Below, in pieces: positions 37,401 through 46,565 of a stretch of DNA of 64,000 nucleotides. Within the stretch, counting starts at the first letter, position 1. Each line of letters opens with the position of its first letter. The notes beneath the pieces were generated by a model that worked only from the letters and a program-made list of their open reading frames with translations, was not told the DNA's origin and did not search any database. Where the stretch lies: NCBI RefSeq assembly GCF_000208865.1, contig NC_018390.1:62001-126000 (forward strand). The letters run 5' to 3'. This DNA comes from Neospora caninum Liverpool. Its lineage: Eukaryota; Apicomplexa; Conoidasida; Eucoccidiorida; Sarcocystidae. The position numbers and the translations under genes were made by a program.

Positions 37401-39802
37401 CGAAGCGGGAAGAACACATAACTCCTCAGCCGTGAAACGAGGTAAGGAGAACGCGAGATTGATGCAACTGCCAGATGCCTGGAAACTGTCGCCTGAGCAA
37501 CTCATCGCCGCAAAGGGCTTACAATCGCTTTTTCGAACTGCATTCGCACATCGACAGGCACTGCAAGCCGGAAAGCGAAAATCAACAAGAACTGCGTTGA
37601 CGCCGACAGATACACGAATCATGTCTGACTAAAGTGCTGAAAAAGATGACTCTGGCCAAGGAAACCTTATCGAGCAACAACCGTGTGTATGGCTCTGGGT
37701 AGTGCATATTAGCTACGTTGCCACTTACTGCTGCCACGTCTTTCTGGATGTATAAGCACAGAAAAAGGACGAAGGGCTGACACAGGCTTGTGCCAGAAAA
37801 CAGCAGAGCGACGCGGTACCAAGGGAGCCCGTCTCTAACTGATAATAAATCGCCACGCCATATACGTTTGCCGCATCGGAAACACCAGTCTTTCCCCCTG
37901 CCGTGAGGTGAGAGTACGACCAACCCAAATCTGAGGTAAAACAGACTCATCAAGAGTACCACTTGCACTGCTGGAGCGTTGAAAAACTTTTGCACTGTGG
38001 GATTCATTACTTTCGTGTTTCAGTTTTCGCTTTATTGTCTTTGATTAAAGGAGAAATGCTTCCTGCAGCGGAGCGGTTCTCGGTACCCATTCACATAACA
38101 AGTAAACGCTCCCATATTTATACGAGGTATCCAACTAGACTGCACCAGGCATCTCACAAATACGTCAGCCTGGAGCTCCACGTACTTTCAGCTGAAGAAC
38201 CGACACTCGCATTTTCAGAACGAGTATCTGTCGTGCATGCCGACAACACAAAGACCTCGGCATACTTACAAGCAAACACCGCTGTGGCTAGAATCCTCCT
38301 ACTGGCTCCATCTGAGTGCTAATGCGCGAAAACAAATCCTTGGTTTTCGGCGACAAAATTTGTCCCCCTTACTTGTTCTATTCTGGCCTGTTTTGTCACG
38401 GAAAGCACAAGTTGACACCACATACAGTAGGCAGTCGTACTGTGAAAAATCGACTGGGGGTGTTGGCGTTATCGTGCACATGCATTCTTTCGTGTTGCAG
38501 ACCAATTCCAAACGGTGACTGCGACTGGCGGAAACGAGACCCTACGGGCGCTCATGAGCTTGACGGAATGACGCAGCTGGACTGAAAACCGTTATAGGCA
38601 ATGCTTACTTGAGACGCCTGAATATCTTCCTGCACGTTGGAAGCAGAACAACCAGGAGGTCAGCACTAAAATAATCAAAAGTCAGAAACAAGTGAAGAAA
38701 TTGCAAATATCTTGTGTGTATCTCATATACACACTCACGTGCCGGACAATGTTGACACAAGCTGATGTTGGGGCCAGGGAGGCACATATTGTTTGCTGGA
38801 GACTGGAAACGCAGCGCATTGGCCGCGAGGAAAACGAATGCAGAAGCAAGCTAGAAGAGTTTTTCAGAATAATGAAAAGACCATCCAAACATGGATCGGG
38901 AATGAAGGAATGCTGAGCCTGAAATAACTTAATGTTTGTCCTTTACTCCGTTCCACGAAATACCCGTCAGTCGATAAAAAGGCGGCACTCAGCACACTTA
39001 CCAGAGCAACTAAAGCGACGTCACTGTCATCGTCGACTCCGGATTCTAGCAGCGCAGATGAGCCGCCAGAACGACTCACTGCTTCTCGGATATCTCTGAG
39101 GGCCGCAGCATGCTGCTTTTCAAGTTCTGCAGCCTCTTCAAAACGCTCCTTCGGGTTCTGCCGGGCCAGCGCCTCTCGGCGGGCCTGAAGTTCGCGGAGT
39201 TGTTGATCCATCTGCTCAAAACGCGCGTCCCTGAACCTCGTTAGAGATCGATATCCTCCATACGTCAGAGCAGCAGAAACGGCGACAACTACCGCCGACC
39301 AGATGGCAGTATTTTTCAGAGTCCCTGTGAAGACCTTCTTCTTCACATTGTCATAAACGTCTTTCCACCCCGGTGTGGTCACCTTAGCAGGTGTACTGGT
39401 GGCAGATTTGCCCTGCTGTCTCTGTTCTCTTTTCTGTTTGAGAATCACCTTTTGCTTGTTCACTGGAATCGCCCTTGCACCGGGAAGTAGAGGCTTGCCG
39501 GTGTTCCCCAAACCTCCCAGCCACTCACCGGCCCCTCCGCTGTCGTCTTTAACCACCAAACTTGCACCTCGAACAAAACGCAGGCCCCATCCAGTCCGAG
39601 GAGCCCAATCTATCGACCCTGTTTGAGGATTTTCAAGTGTTTGTGGTGAACACATAGCTAGAAGGAATAGGAATAGACATGGACGTCGAGGAGATAAGAG
39701 GAAGAAGTAGCGACGATTCAAAGATGCGTGGTGTTCCATCTGGAGATAACGGTGTCGGCCTCCGTGACAACCGTTTGCCGTGGTGTGTTCCTCTTGCTCC
39801 AT
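25230..39802 (-). CDS. Microexon-rich gene for a probable secreted/membrane coiled-coil protein (whole locus)
   Basis: A 14.6-kb minus-strand locus with a conventional first exon (39002-39802), a conventional last exon (25230-25445) and about 30 predicted exons of 3-21 nt between them; the blocks are listed separately. Each microexon was called from an acceptor (usually pyrimidine-rich then YAG) followed a few bases later by GTRAGT, GTACGT or GTATGT. Comparable pairs were rarely seen on the plus strand of the same region. Most lengths are multiples of 3, the joined frame is open over long blocks, and the joined peptide has coiled-coil spacing. The product would start with a signal peptide/anchor and one TM, then a long amphipathic helix. 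I do not recognise the protein family. A secretory-pathway or dense-granule-like destination is inference from the N-terminus only. Exact exon number and the frame between 37.1 and 35.9 kb are unresolved. Confidence 0.6.
27435..30392 (-). CDS. Microexon block C (nine exons, clear heptad coil)
   Basis: In transcript order: 30378-30392 KYAKE, 30087-30089 L, 28994-29008 QRSLD, 28817-28822 LE, 28598-28612 EELES, 28105-28110 LQ, 27905-27919 SKRLR, 27684-27689 LA, 27435-27449 SKEEF. Every exon is a multiple of three and phase 0. Lengths run 15, 3, 15, 6, 15, 6, 15, 6, 15. Each 15+6 pair spells seven residues, that is one heptad. Acceptors are strong (for example CTCTTTTGTAACAG at 28823, CGTTTTTCTCCAG at 27920, ATAATCCAG at 27450) and donors match consensus. 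Less certain further exons may lie at 27078-27095 (18 nt) and 25900-25911 (12 nt) before the last exon; both are multiples of three. Confidence 0.6.
31535..35645 (-). CDS. Microexon block B (about 15 exons in one frame)
   Basis: In transcript order: 35631-35645 RRLEM, 35104-35109 LI, 34950-34955 WN, 34712-34717 LY, 34305-34310 QR. Then come six exons of 4, 3, 15, 4, 10 and 18 nt (34135-34138, 33635-33637, 33433-33447, 33243-33246, 33090-33099, 33031-33048), which together make 54 nt and 18 open codons. Then 32837-32842 NG, 32442-32456 ENLRT, 32063-32068 TR and 31535-31540 HQ. The acceptors at 34950 (TTTCCATACAG), 34305 (ATCGTCTGACAG), 32837 (TTGATTTCAG) and 32063 (TATTCCTACAG) are especially strong, and donors are GTGAGT, GTAAGT, GTACGT or GTAAGC. 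No stop arises across the block. The 33031 and 32442 acceptors (CTAG, AAAG) are weaker. Confidence 0.5.
35963..37097 (-). CDS. Microexon block with unresolved frame
   Basis: Candidate exons: 37077-37097 (21 nt, or 12 nt if the nearer TTAG is used), 36875-36890 (16 nt; acceptor CGTCTTCCAG, donor GTAAGT), 36704-36713 (10 nt; acceptor TTACTGCAG, donor GTAAGC) and 35963-35967 (5 nt; acceptor TGTATACAG, donor GTAAGA). In phase 0 the 21-nt version stops, so either a 1-nt exon at 37263 precedes it or the 12-nt version is used. With 1-nt exons at 37263 and 36171 the reading is A, ELEEQQ, GKPGE, IAAT, TV. The splice sites look real; the joining does not resolve by eye. Confidence 0.35.
37390..37632 (+). 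CDS. Small plus-strand ORF inside an intron of the microexon gene (80 aa, hypothetical)
   Basis: ATG at 37390 to TAA at 37630-37632. The product begins MVAHEAGRTHNSS and has a basic amphipathic segment (LSPEQLIAAKGLQSLFRTAF) followed by a Lys/Arg-rich tail. Codon choice looks more coding-like than the surrounding DNA. No promoter, partner exon or homologue is recognised, so it may be chance. Confidence 0.22.
   Translation: MVAHEAGRTHNSSAVKRGKENARLMQLPDAWKLSPEQLIAAKGLQSLFRTAFAHRQALQAGKRKSTRTALTPTDTRIMSD
37729..38629 (-). CDS. Microexon block A (four exons continuing the coil)
   Basis: In transcript order: 38609-38629 (21 nt, EDIQASQ; acceptor CAACGTGCAG, donor GTAAGC), 38373-38387 (15 nt, ARIEQ; donor GTAAGG), 38186-38191 (6 nt, LK; acceptor GGTTCTTCAG, donor GTACGT) and 37729-37743 (15 nt, KDVAA; acceptor ATACATCCAG, donor GTAAGT). 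All are multiples of three and phase 0. Read together, I, I, L and V fall at relative positions 3, 10, 13 and 17, an exact a/d heptad pattern continuing from exon 1. Other short candidates in this stretch (around 38303, 38260 and 38158) cannot all coexist because the introns between them would be under 40 bases. Confidence 0.55.
39002..39802 (-). CDS. Exon 1 of the microexon gene: signal anchor, TM, start of coiled coil
   Basis: From the ATG at 39802 the exon encodes 267 residues and ends ...DVALVAL before GTAAGT. A second in-frame ATG at 39739 (MEHHASLNRR) would place the hydrophobic segment PCLFLFLLAM nearer the N-terminus, like a cleavable signal peptide. Residues 52-160 are polar and basic. 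A TM follows at about 166-184 (AIWSAVVVAVSAALTYGGY). Residues 187-243 form a charged coiled coil (RFRDARFEQMDQQLRELQAR onward). Codon use and the long open frame make this the best-supported part of the gene. The exon ends in phase 0. An additional upstream exon cannot be excluded. Confidence 0.75.
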
Positions 39803-42337
39803 TGTGAGCAAGGCTGGTGGGACCGACAATGTTAAAGCGATGATCGGAGCTGTCACGTTGATAAATGACTTTTTTGAGGTTCTGAAACCGCACTTGAAAC
39901 ACCATGTAGTTGACGCTGGTATGCTAGCCGATGCTGTATTACCGTAGGCACCATCGCCGGTTCCTTTTCAGTTCTGAAGGAGACTCAACAAACACCATTT
40001 CACGACATCGATTATGGATGCTGTGAGCCCTACGAGAAGATGGATACAAGATGATACACACTTGCGTATAATCTGAAGCAAAGACGACAGCATTTTGTCA
40101 CGTGGAACATTGCCAGCAAAAAAAGTGTGAGACTTCTAGATGTCTGTGCAGAAGGAACTGGATATGAGAAAATGCGTCACAAAGGCCCAGTTTGATCCCT
40201 CGATTAGTGCCTTACATGAAGGGAGCACCGCCAGTCAGCCACCAACAGCTCGGTGCGGAGAGTGCCCGACTTGTATGGACTGGCTATATATGATTTAAAC
40301 ACGATTGAAGTGTTTCGGGCGTGTATCCGCATTGAGCTCTGCAGCTTTACCTACCACAATGAAGCCGGAATACGTCGCCACAGTCTTGCAAACCGCCGTC
40401 ATTTCCACACACTCAAAACAGTGCGAATCTACGTAGTATACGATCCAAGCCGCGTCGCAAGACGCGTCCGCGACAAAAGTTCATTCTGCACAACCGGAAA
40501 GATTTTTGTGACGTCAGCAGAAAACAAGGGAAACAAACCTGGAGTTTAGAATGACGTCAAAGAAAACAGACATTGAAAGATTCGTAGAGATCGACCGTCG
40601 AACAAGCACAAGCGTCCAGCTGTCCCCACTGTCGTACAGATTGTTGAGCAAGCTCGTCGTGGAAAGTACGGATACGCTTGCAGCTTCGGGAAAAATGGCG
40701 GTTCTACGATAGATGAAGGAGACAATTCAGAAAAACTTTCAGCAATTCAGGCCTTAAGACGCACAGTGTGCGGAGGGGGGGGCCCGAGTACGGTCTCGCG
40801 ACAGGTAGCGCGCATCCATTAAGCAGCTGAAAAAACCCTGCGTCTCTGTTTAGTGAGCCCTGCAAGCGCAGATGTCGGGATCTCGATAGAACGTTCTGGC
40901 ACCAGGATTCAGATCCTCGTTGTTTAAGACCTAGGTAGAAAGCCACAAACGGTTTTCTGAGTTCAGGCGTGAAGTGGGAGTGGCGTCGGGAACAGTAAGT
41001 GCCAATTTCGTGAACACGCGGAACCCCGTTGCCAGCCCCTGAGGAGTCACTTCTTGCGGGGGTGCCTAGGTACGCCTTCATAAACCGGGCCACATTGGCA
41101 AAGCGGAAACGCAGGTGAGCTCACTAACGATCGATCTGTCGTCCACGAAAAGAGAATGCACCAGGCTCCACCACTGCATCACTTCTGACATCCATATATA
41201 TGCGGCAAAAGGTGGAAGGAAAATACCGTGGTCGTATATTTTAACATTCCGGTGAATCAGCAGCTGACCCCGGTGATCTGCAAGCTTCTCCCTGGTGTGC
41301 TGCTCTCGCCAGGCTGTGCCACAGTAACGCATACGACGAAAATAGTTTGTGGCGCGGAGACGTTATCGTTTAACTGTGGAGCAGCTGAATAAACACAGTT
41401 GCGAACAGTAACGGCACTTGCTCATGCAGTAGCTGCGTTCCTGTGTTTCTGAATGCTGTCTCTAAGAGGCAAATTACACAACGTGCCCCGCTACGCTCTG
41501 TATGAATGGGAAATTTCTCCGAGCTCCCGAAGTTCTGTCAGTGTTGCTGTGGCACATCATCGATCACTCCGCCAGGACGAGCAAATCGGGGCACAGGAGG
41601 CGTGCTGCTTCACACAAAAGTGTTGTGAACTCACGTGACCCGCCTTCTGTGGCTTGGCACCTGCTGGTGACGCAGCTCCCAAACTGCCACGGACATAGCC
41701 TCCCAGGCTATTCGGACGTGTCAAGGGCCCGTCCACATCGAGCCTGATAGCTGCGGCTTCGCTTGCAGGGCAGCGAAAGATGAATGCAAGCAGCATCCGA
41801 AGTATGGACACATTACCGAGCTGACAGGCCTGTGTGATCGGATATACACTCTTCCGATGCAGCTGGACATGGGAGAGGTAGATCAGTGGTGTGGGATGAA
41901 CACCACGACGGGCGATAAGTGACACCCCGGGCACGTTCTACCAAGGCGGGGTAGCCAACGACGTGCCAACCGTGTTAACCCCAGAAAGCATGCTGGACCC
42001 CTGTGTCGAGTCTGTTGCAGTCACGAAGGATCTGTTCAGCAGGCTGGCTCTAAGTCGTTTATCTGCTACATGCGGCCTGCTGGCGGACGAGGCTCAGTGG
42101 CGCTGCTGAATGTTACGTCGAAGTCTATTCTGCTTCGCACCAGCCAAGGAAAGACGAGACCAGCTCTTCGCGTGAGGGGTGGTATGTGACATGGTGCAAG
42201 CGCATGCATCCATTTTAAAGTTTATTGTGTAGCCGGATCACTTTGCCGGTAGGGCGAGCGTCCACAGAAAGTTTTGTAGTTAGTGTCCAGTATGAACAGA
42301 AAGACGAAGCAACGTATGCATCCGCGTGTGCGGTCGG
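39803..42337. other. Intergenic region upstream of the microexon gene
   Basis: About 2.5 kb between the microexon gene start and the stop of the four-TM gene, both on the minus strand. It should contain the microexon gene's promoter/5' UTR and the four-TM gene's 3' UTR. Minus-strand ORFs at 40704-41093, 41078-41332 and 41557-41934 have no recognisable motif. Confidence 0.45.
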
Positions 42338-43812
42338 TCATGTAAAGGGAGGTGACACAGAAATGGTTTTCCGTTTGCTATCCTCTTCAGGTTGCTCAGG
42401 TTGGACTTGCTGGTAGAGGAGCTTCTTGAATTTGAAAGAAGCTGCTGAGCAAAAGGCGTACCCTACACCACTCATTGCAGCCACGCTCGCATGAATCACG
42501 CTAGCAACAATCTGACTTTGCAGAACGGAAGGGTAGCCTTGTTGCCCATCTTCTGCGTTCAGCTGGGCCGTAAACAACAACGCGTTGTAGACACCGAAGA
42601 GGATCCACACAATCTGGAGAATGCTCATGCATATTGCGAAAGCACCGAAGACTCCCAATAATATCGGGTCTGCAGTGAACAAGAAACATAACATCCTTCA
42701 GAAAACGATGCACGACCGTCAGGATGCGGCGACGGGGAAGCGCTTTTGAAAGTACCCGAAGTGTTAGTCTTTCTATCCCCCGTTCGCGCCTCTTGTTTTC
42801 TTGCTACAGTGCAATATTATGCTGTTTTTACCACCTGGTTCGAGGGCATCCCATTGGGTAGAAGCAAGACTTGCCCACATGACAGCTAACGTAACGAAAC
42901 GGAAAAATTCACCACACATTGCCATCCTCAGTCCTTCCTGTTATTGCACGTGAACCCGCATAGATGGATACCCATAGAGCCGCAACCGAACGCGTTAACT
43001 ATTCCGCCGGCGTATTACGCTCGCACCGGCGAAACTCTAAGGAATTGACGGGGCTTGTGCAAGCCGTAACCAATAAGTTTTTTGGAGTTTAAGCAAAAGG
43101 CCGCTAGATTTGATAGAAATAGATTTATTTTCCCTTGTCTAATAGGTTCTAGTTCTTTTTTAACATTTTGCGCAAAAATCAGGTCGCCACTGTTATTACT
43201 TAAACATTGTATTAATTAAATTTAATTTTAGTGAATTGAATCGGGTTTGAACCGGTGAAGAATAAATTCTACAGATTTATAGTCTATTTCTATTGACCGC
43301 GTGCAGCGTCGCCGGGCATTCTATTTCTCACGGCCAATGCCCTCCTTAACCAAGCTGTCAAGGCTGTATGGAGGCGGCTCTTAGACAAGGGATCGTCTCT
43401 TGTTTGAAATCTGGGATATGCCGAATGCCTGTAAAGGCATGCTTGAACCACACTCGCTCGCGTGTGTCGTGGGGACCAGGAACAGAGAAGCGAGACGAAC
43501 ATGACTGCACAGATCTCTCAGTCCTCGCCTCCCGTTGTGTGGCCTCTTACCGTTTCTCTGGATGCCGCAGACCCCCAAAGAAAACACTGCAGCTGCCACC
43601 GCGCATTCCAGCATGGAGGCGGCAAAGTTTATGGCTTTCTGTGATGCCGCAAGACTGGCGACGAAGCTGGCGACGGCGAGACAGATCGTGGTGACAATGC
43701 TGATGATGACGGACCTCACAGTCTTCTGTATTTCATTTGGCAAAGACGTGGACACGTCAGAAGGCCTTCTCGCTGAGGCACAGGAGATTTCCGAGAAGGA
43801 ACCGATCGCCAT
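42338..43812 (-). CDS. Four-TM membrane protein of unknown function, two exons, 197 aa
   Basis: Exon 1 is 43551-43812 (ATG at 43812, MAIGSFSEISCASARR; donor GTAAGA) and exon 2 is 42338-42669 (acceptor TTCACTGCAG, TGA stop); phases match (262 + 332 nt). Four hydrophobic segments lie at about 34-56, 61-83, 88-120 and 136-160, with a polar loop (AEDGQQGYPS) between the third and fourth. The cytosolic-looking tail is acidic then basic (QPEQPEEDSKRKTISVS). The layout resembles small tetraspan proteins, but there is no diagnostic motif and I do not recognise a family. The 881-base intron carries organelle-derived DNA (separate entries). Confidence 0.7.
42985..43063 (+). pseudogene. Nuclear insertion of mitochondrial small-subunit rRNA fragment (NUMT)
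   Basis: The stretch contains the nearly universal SSU rRNA core GAAACTCTAAGGAATTGACG (43031-43050), preceded by ACGCGTTAACTATTCCGCC, which matches the region just 5' of that core in bacterial 16S. After GGGG the sequence reads CTTGTGCAAGC instead of the plastid/bacterial CCCGCACAAGCGG, which points to the fragmented apicomplexan mitochondrial rRNA rather than the apicoplast. It lies inside the intron of the four-TM gene. The exact ends are estimates. Confidence 0.7.
43064..43300. pseudogene. AT-rich organelle-like insertion with a 5'-truncated tRNA-Tyr-like sequence
   Basis: This segment is far more AT-rich than its surroundings, suggesting apicoplast origin. On the minus strand 43300-43231 resembles a type II tRNA. 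It has an anticodon-loop-like CTATAAA, a long variable arm, a T-arm (CCGGTTCAAACCCGA) and a 3' acceptor-like end. It looks like plastid tRNA-Tyr with ATA in place of the GTA anticodon. The 5' half is missing and the boundary with GC-rich nuclear DNA is sharp near 43300. Assignment to the apicoplast and to Tyr is tentative. Confidence 0.4.
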
Positions 43813-44467
43813 TGAGCATCTCCTGTTCGCCAAAGCGGTTAGCGACACAATCCCAAATCCGCAGAACAATCTATGTACCCTACCCTCGAAGAGAATGTGT
43901 TAGCCTAAAAAGTACGTCCTTTTTCTACAAACAAAGTTGACAGTGGCTCATATATGGTGTGCTTGAACTCGCGTCAGACACGCAGTGTGTGACGCACCCA
44001 AGCAGGGCATGCTACCAAAACCTTGAGTTGTTCGGGGGCCCGTAAAGCCTAGGTCAACTACAGAGGGCATGACAAATCGACAGGGGTTAACGGTGTAGTA
44101 GAGCAGTGAGGACGACCGCCTCCTTACAAGAATTGGTTAAACCAGTAAGCTGGCGGAGCAAGTGATCCCTCACCGAGCTGCCCACAACTGAGATGAAAAG
44201 CAAACAACCATTCTGAGGCTGTATTTCATCTTGGAACATCGCTGGTACTGGTCATTGCTTTTCACGTCACCAACATGGAAAACATTCGTGTGTTAGAATA
44301 GGCAGACGCTGCTAAGCTCCGAATTTAGACAACATTTCAGACAATTTTTGTGCAGTAAGTTGAACCGCTTTCCTACTAGCCAGTGCTGAAAACCAGCAAC
44401 CCTTTCATCAGTCTTCCTTGCCGACTGTATGGTAAGGCAGCACCCGACCGATTATGTAAAAAGTGGC
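43813..44467. other. Intergenic region
   Basis: About 650 bases between two minus-strand genes: upstream of the four-TM gene and downstream of the unrecognised gene ending at 44468. No ORF, repeat or RNA gene was seen. Confidence 0.5.
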
Positions 44468-45319
44468 CTAAATCTCTTGCAACATTCGCTCAGCGAGAGG
44501 ACTCCATAAACGATTGAGACTGCCCCACAACACCAGCCCCACCCCTTTTGACAGAGCAGAAGTACCTGAGATAGTAGATGAACATCCTATGCTAAAGACT
44601 TTACTTGCATGTAGCAGAAACGACCAAATCGAACTATAATTGGCTTGGTCGTGATGAGAAATGGCTTTCCGTTCTCGGGAAACAGGTGCATATTCTTGGA
44701 CTGGTAACACTACCCCTGTGGTCCCAGAGGAGAAAGCTGTCCTTCTTATTTGACACTAAAGTAGCACGTATATCACGATGCTTGATTTTGAGAACAGTAC
44801 GCCTACTATCCCATCATGCGACGCGCCGAAAAGCCGTGTGCAATTGCCGGGAGATCTGGCTGGTGGGGGAGCCTCGAGTATCCACCGCGAGGCAACTCTC
44901 ACCGTATTCTGGTCAACGTCAAGATGTTTTGGATGGGTGCAACAAGACCAAAAAAATTGTACAGGAATTTGCCATTGACTTAAATGGCAACTCTACAATC
45001 TGTTGTCGCAAAGTACTGCTTCAATAACACCGGCGAGTCAAGACTAAAGTCTGAAGTAGCATCTCTCTGTCAGAAAGTAACTGGGGTGGGTCGTCCCCAT
45101 CGTACTGCTCTGGAAATGTAATCCCAGAGTAGCTTGTGCGACCCACTTACGAGTTACGTATCCAGTTTCGCTGTCACGAACTCTCGAGCTACTGAGTGAA
45201 GTTCTGTCCGGGTGGTCCTGCAATTTTGTTACAGTCGAACCAATGTCGGCTCTGTGGTGCCCACCTGGACTACCTTGATTGCTACGTGCAAGTGTAGATA
45301 CGTCCTTGTTTCTCGTTTG
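44468..45319 (-). CDS. Last two exons of an unrecognised gene (5' part unresolved)
   Basis: Exon 45151-45319 follows a good acceptor (GTGTCTCCTGTTCAG) and ends at GTAAGT in phase 1. Exon 44468-44565 follows TACTATCTCAG and supplies the matching two bases, ending in TAG. The joined C-terminus runs QTRNKDVSTLARSNQG ... DSETGYVTRTSALSKGVGL ... WSPLAERMLQEI. The first part is polar and Ser-rich; the end is amph­ipathic with a hydrophobic patch (GVGLVLWGSL). Upstream exons probably lie between 45320 and 46300, but I could not choose among overlapping frames on both strands. No family recognised. Confidence 0.4.
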
Positions 45320-46565
45320 CTGAACAGGAGACACACCTTTGCAGAAGAAAAGAAATGTGCCAACTGCTCTGCGGGGTGGATGTATGTCCACTGATGCCTT
45401 TGGCAAAGGTGGAATGAAGCGCCTTATATGATACACTGGAAAGTGAGCGGCTGCACGAGGCGAGACATCACAGCCATCAATAGCCTGAAACTGCATCAAT
45501 GTAGAACACGAGAAAAATGTCAGTTCTCATTATCTATCCCCGTGGAATTCTATCGATCTTCATCCACGAAGCCCATATAAATTAACTGTGTGAGGGTCTC
45601 GCCCGGACCGAAGATACACGGACTCTGCCACTCCCAGAACAGGACACCCCGTTTAACCGTGCCGGAACATACGCAACCACTCGAGTATATTCTGCCGCAG
45701 CAGTTGCACCTGAACATGAGCGACATCCATCGCAAAGATAGTCTGGGCGCACCGTCTCCCACAAAAATTCTAAAAACGAACTGCTTCGACGGTGTGCTCT
45801 GTCCTGCGACACGAAGCAAAGCCACTGAACAGTGTGACGCGCTTCCGCTGTATGGGCCTCCGCACGCATCCCTGGCGGAGGAGGGAGAGCTTCAGCCTTT
45901 TAGCGTAAAGAAAAAACTATAGGGTTTAGAGGACCGTCGGTTGTCGACCCTGAAATTTGAAGGAGCTGCTTCTGACCAAGAGGCTGGTTGTCTGTCTTGA
46001 TTCCTCTGCAATGAACGTTTTCACACCAGCACTGCCTTTGGATTGTCGGCAGCCGCGAACTGAGTAGTTGTTCACAAGGAAAGAAGCCGTGAACCACAAT
46101 GTCGGGTTCCCTCTGTCTTACACCGTGCCCAGCAGTTGACGCTTTCTGCATCCTTGACATGTTCTCCATGTTGAAAGGTGACTGCTTGTATGTCCTCACG
46201 GCACTACTGCCGCCAGATTCGCCAATCGAATGTTCAATTATACTACGATAACTCCGTGTTGAGCCCAAATTCTAGACATTAGCGGCGTCATGATTTGAAA
46301 CTGAGTGGGATGTAACGTGATTCATTCCTGCGTAAGAACGAATATGAGTCAAATGAGCTTGGCTTCGAACCGACAACGCAGAGGTTTGCAACTGCAGCTG
46401 TTCGACTTCATCGGACGGCAGCACAAACAACGGGCCTGGCAGCAGCAGCAGATGACCCCCCTGAAAAACACTGCCATGGACCGACACAGACCACAGCTCG
46501 TATAAAATCACAGCGAGTGTTCGGGGTGCCACACGGAGGGTACCCAACGGAGTCATATCTTCACA
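45320..46565. other. Region with unresolved exons
   Basis: It lies between the two resolved exons of the unknown minus-strand gene and the VMA21-like stop. Competing ORFs exist: minus 45900-46268, minus 45550-45825 and plus 45590-45922. None has a decisive start, motif or splice partner. The missing 5' exons of the gene ending at 44468 are expected here. Confidence 0.4.

Noticed and set aside
38158..38169. 12-nt exon candidate (ADVF)
   Set aside because: Only 16 bases from the better-supported 6-nt exon at 38186-38191; both cannot be used.
37963..38322. 119-codon plus-strand ORF
   Set aside because: Opposite to microexon block A; no motif and mixed codon use.
38739..38761. 23-nt exon candidate (acceptor CCCCAACATCAG, donor GTGAGT)
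   Set aside because: Its length would put the following 21- and 15-nt exons out of frame and create a stop.
43081..43160. Possible second tRNA in the AT-rich insertion
   Set aside because: T-arm-like GGTTCTAGTTC is present but stems do not close convincingly.
45590..45922. 110-codon plus-strand ORF with a basic C-terminus
   Set aside because: Competes with a minus-strand ORF over the same bases; neither has splice or motif support.
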